Part shown: piece after piece, positions 18,330 through 18,925 of the stretch | Numbering within the stretch: the stretch's first letter is position 1 | Layout: every line of letters starts with the position of its first letter | Origin: Temnopleurus reevesii | Taxonomy: Eukaryota; Echinodermata; Echinoidea; Temnopleuroida; Temnopleuridae | DNA: 18,925 nucleotides | Direction of reading: 5' to 3' | Assembly: GCA_036244855.1 (NCBI GenBank) | Contig: BQKZ01000554.1 | Span: 6,199-25,123, forward strand | Made by a program: the position numbers and the translations under genes | Notes under the pieces: model-generated | The model's database searches: none | What the model was told of the DNA's origin: nothing | The model's input: only the letters and a program-made list of their open reading frames with translations

Positions 18330-18664
18330 TTGTTAATGTATTTATTTATTTATGTGTTCCATTTGTTATTGATTTTTAATTATTTATTCATCTATTCATC
18401 TATTCATTTATCAATTCATGTTTATGTTTATTATTCAATTGATTAATTCATTCATTCATTTATCTATTAATCAATCAATTTTTTTATTCATAAAATTTGT
18501 TACTTCTTTTTTTTTTATCTATTCATTCATTCTTTTATTTATTTATTCATTCATTCATTTATTTATTTATTCATTTATTCATTTATCTATTTATTTATTT
18601 ACTTATATATTTATTTATTCATTAATTCCTTCATTCATTCCTTCATTCATTCATTCAATGAATC

Positions 18665-18707
<43 letters not shown>

Positions 18708-18750
18708 CATTCATTCATTCATTCACTCATTTATTCATTCATTCCAGATT
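18330..18750. repeat. Degenerate tetranucleotide microsatellite upstream of paralogue 2
   Basis: ATTT/ATTC units dominate, then switch at about 18660 to GATT units (18664-18706) and back to ATTC. TTCATTCAATGAATCA at the switch can form a small hairpin. It occupies the likely promoter-distal region of paralogue 2. The long hydrophobic open frame across it is a repeat artefact. Confidence 0.85.
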
Positions 18751-18925
18751 TTACAAAAATAAACATCATGAAACATTACATTTTTTTAAACAATTGCATC
18801 GAATACAAAAATCATGAGAGACGGGAAAACAGAGAATGAGAGATAAATGACATTGAGTTGACCAATAATTTTCACGGGAGCCTCAGACACCAACAAACAT
18901 TATTGGGCATGACGCCGCAACAACA

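Noticed and set aside
18418..18669. Hydrophobic Phe/Ile-rich frame resembling a membrane protein
   Set aside because: It translates ATTT/ATTC tetranucleotide repeats.
18664..18706. CRISPR-like or origin-like iterons
   Set aside because: The GATT units are a simple microsatellite with no spacers, in eukaryotic DNA.

Overview
This is eukaryotic nuclear DNA, AT-rich, made of intron-split genes in a sea of microsatellites, poly-C runs, short palindromic (MITE-like) elements and tRNA-derived SINEs. It most resembles a marine invertebrate deuterostome. My best guess is an echinoderm, probably a sea urchin, but this rests on repeat texture and general impression, not on a database match.

The window holds two complete, tandem, same-orientation (minus strand) genes for ASRGL1-like isoaspartyl peptidase/L-asparaginase, a threonine-dependent Ntn hydrolase. 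The gene that lies first in transcription order runs 18276 to 13553 (paralogue 2). The second runs 8278 to 3295 (paralogue 1). Each has six coding exons of exactly matching lengths (199, 143, 158, 131, 111 and 206 nt) and matching intron phases (1, 0, 2, 1, 1), and each encodes 315 residues. Both keep the catalytic threonine (Thr175), the supporting threonines (Thr193, Thr226) and the substrate-binding Arg203/Asp206. The two genes therefore arose by duplication of a whole gene, and both look functional.

Paralogue 1 carries a tandem duplicate of exon 2 (7224-7366 and 6991-7133). Both copies have the same length, frame and usable splice sites. Because each is 143 nt (not a multiple of three), exactly one must be used for the frame to stay open, which is the architecture of mutually exclusive exons. 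Eleven of the 14 base differences are silent. A single N at 7196 lies between the copies, so an assembly artefact must be excluded. Paralogue 2 starts its first intron with GC instead of GT. Its intron 3 contains a 58-bp copy of part of exon 4 that ends exactly at a MITE-like element. Exons 4 and 5 are far more alike between the paralogues than exon 3, silent sites included, which points to gene conversion.

Layout: 1-3294 is downstream of paralogue 1 (hairpin element, a SINE interrupted by a MITE, a second SINE, a candidate poly(A) signal). 3295-8278 is paralogue 1, with a SINE and a MITE-like element in its introns and a long TG/CA microsatellite just inside intron 1. 8279-13552 is intergenic, with a weak TATA-like site, a palindromic element, an about 840-bp pyrimidine-rich CT/CA satellite, ATC repeats, a long perfect-looking hairpin MITE and a diverged 120-bp tandem duplication. 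13553-18276 is paralogue 2. 18277-18925 is tetranucleotide-rich upstream DNA. I found no convincing RNA gene, CRISPR array or other protein-coding gene.
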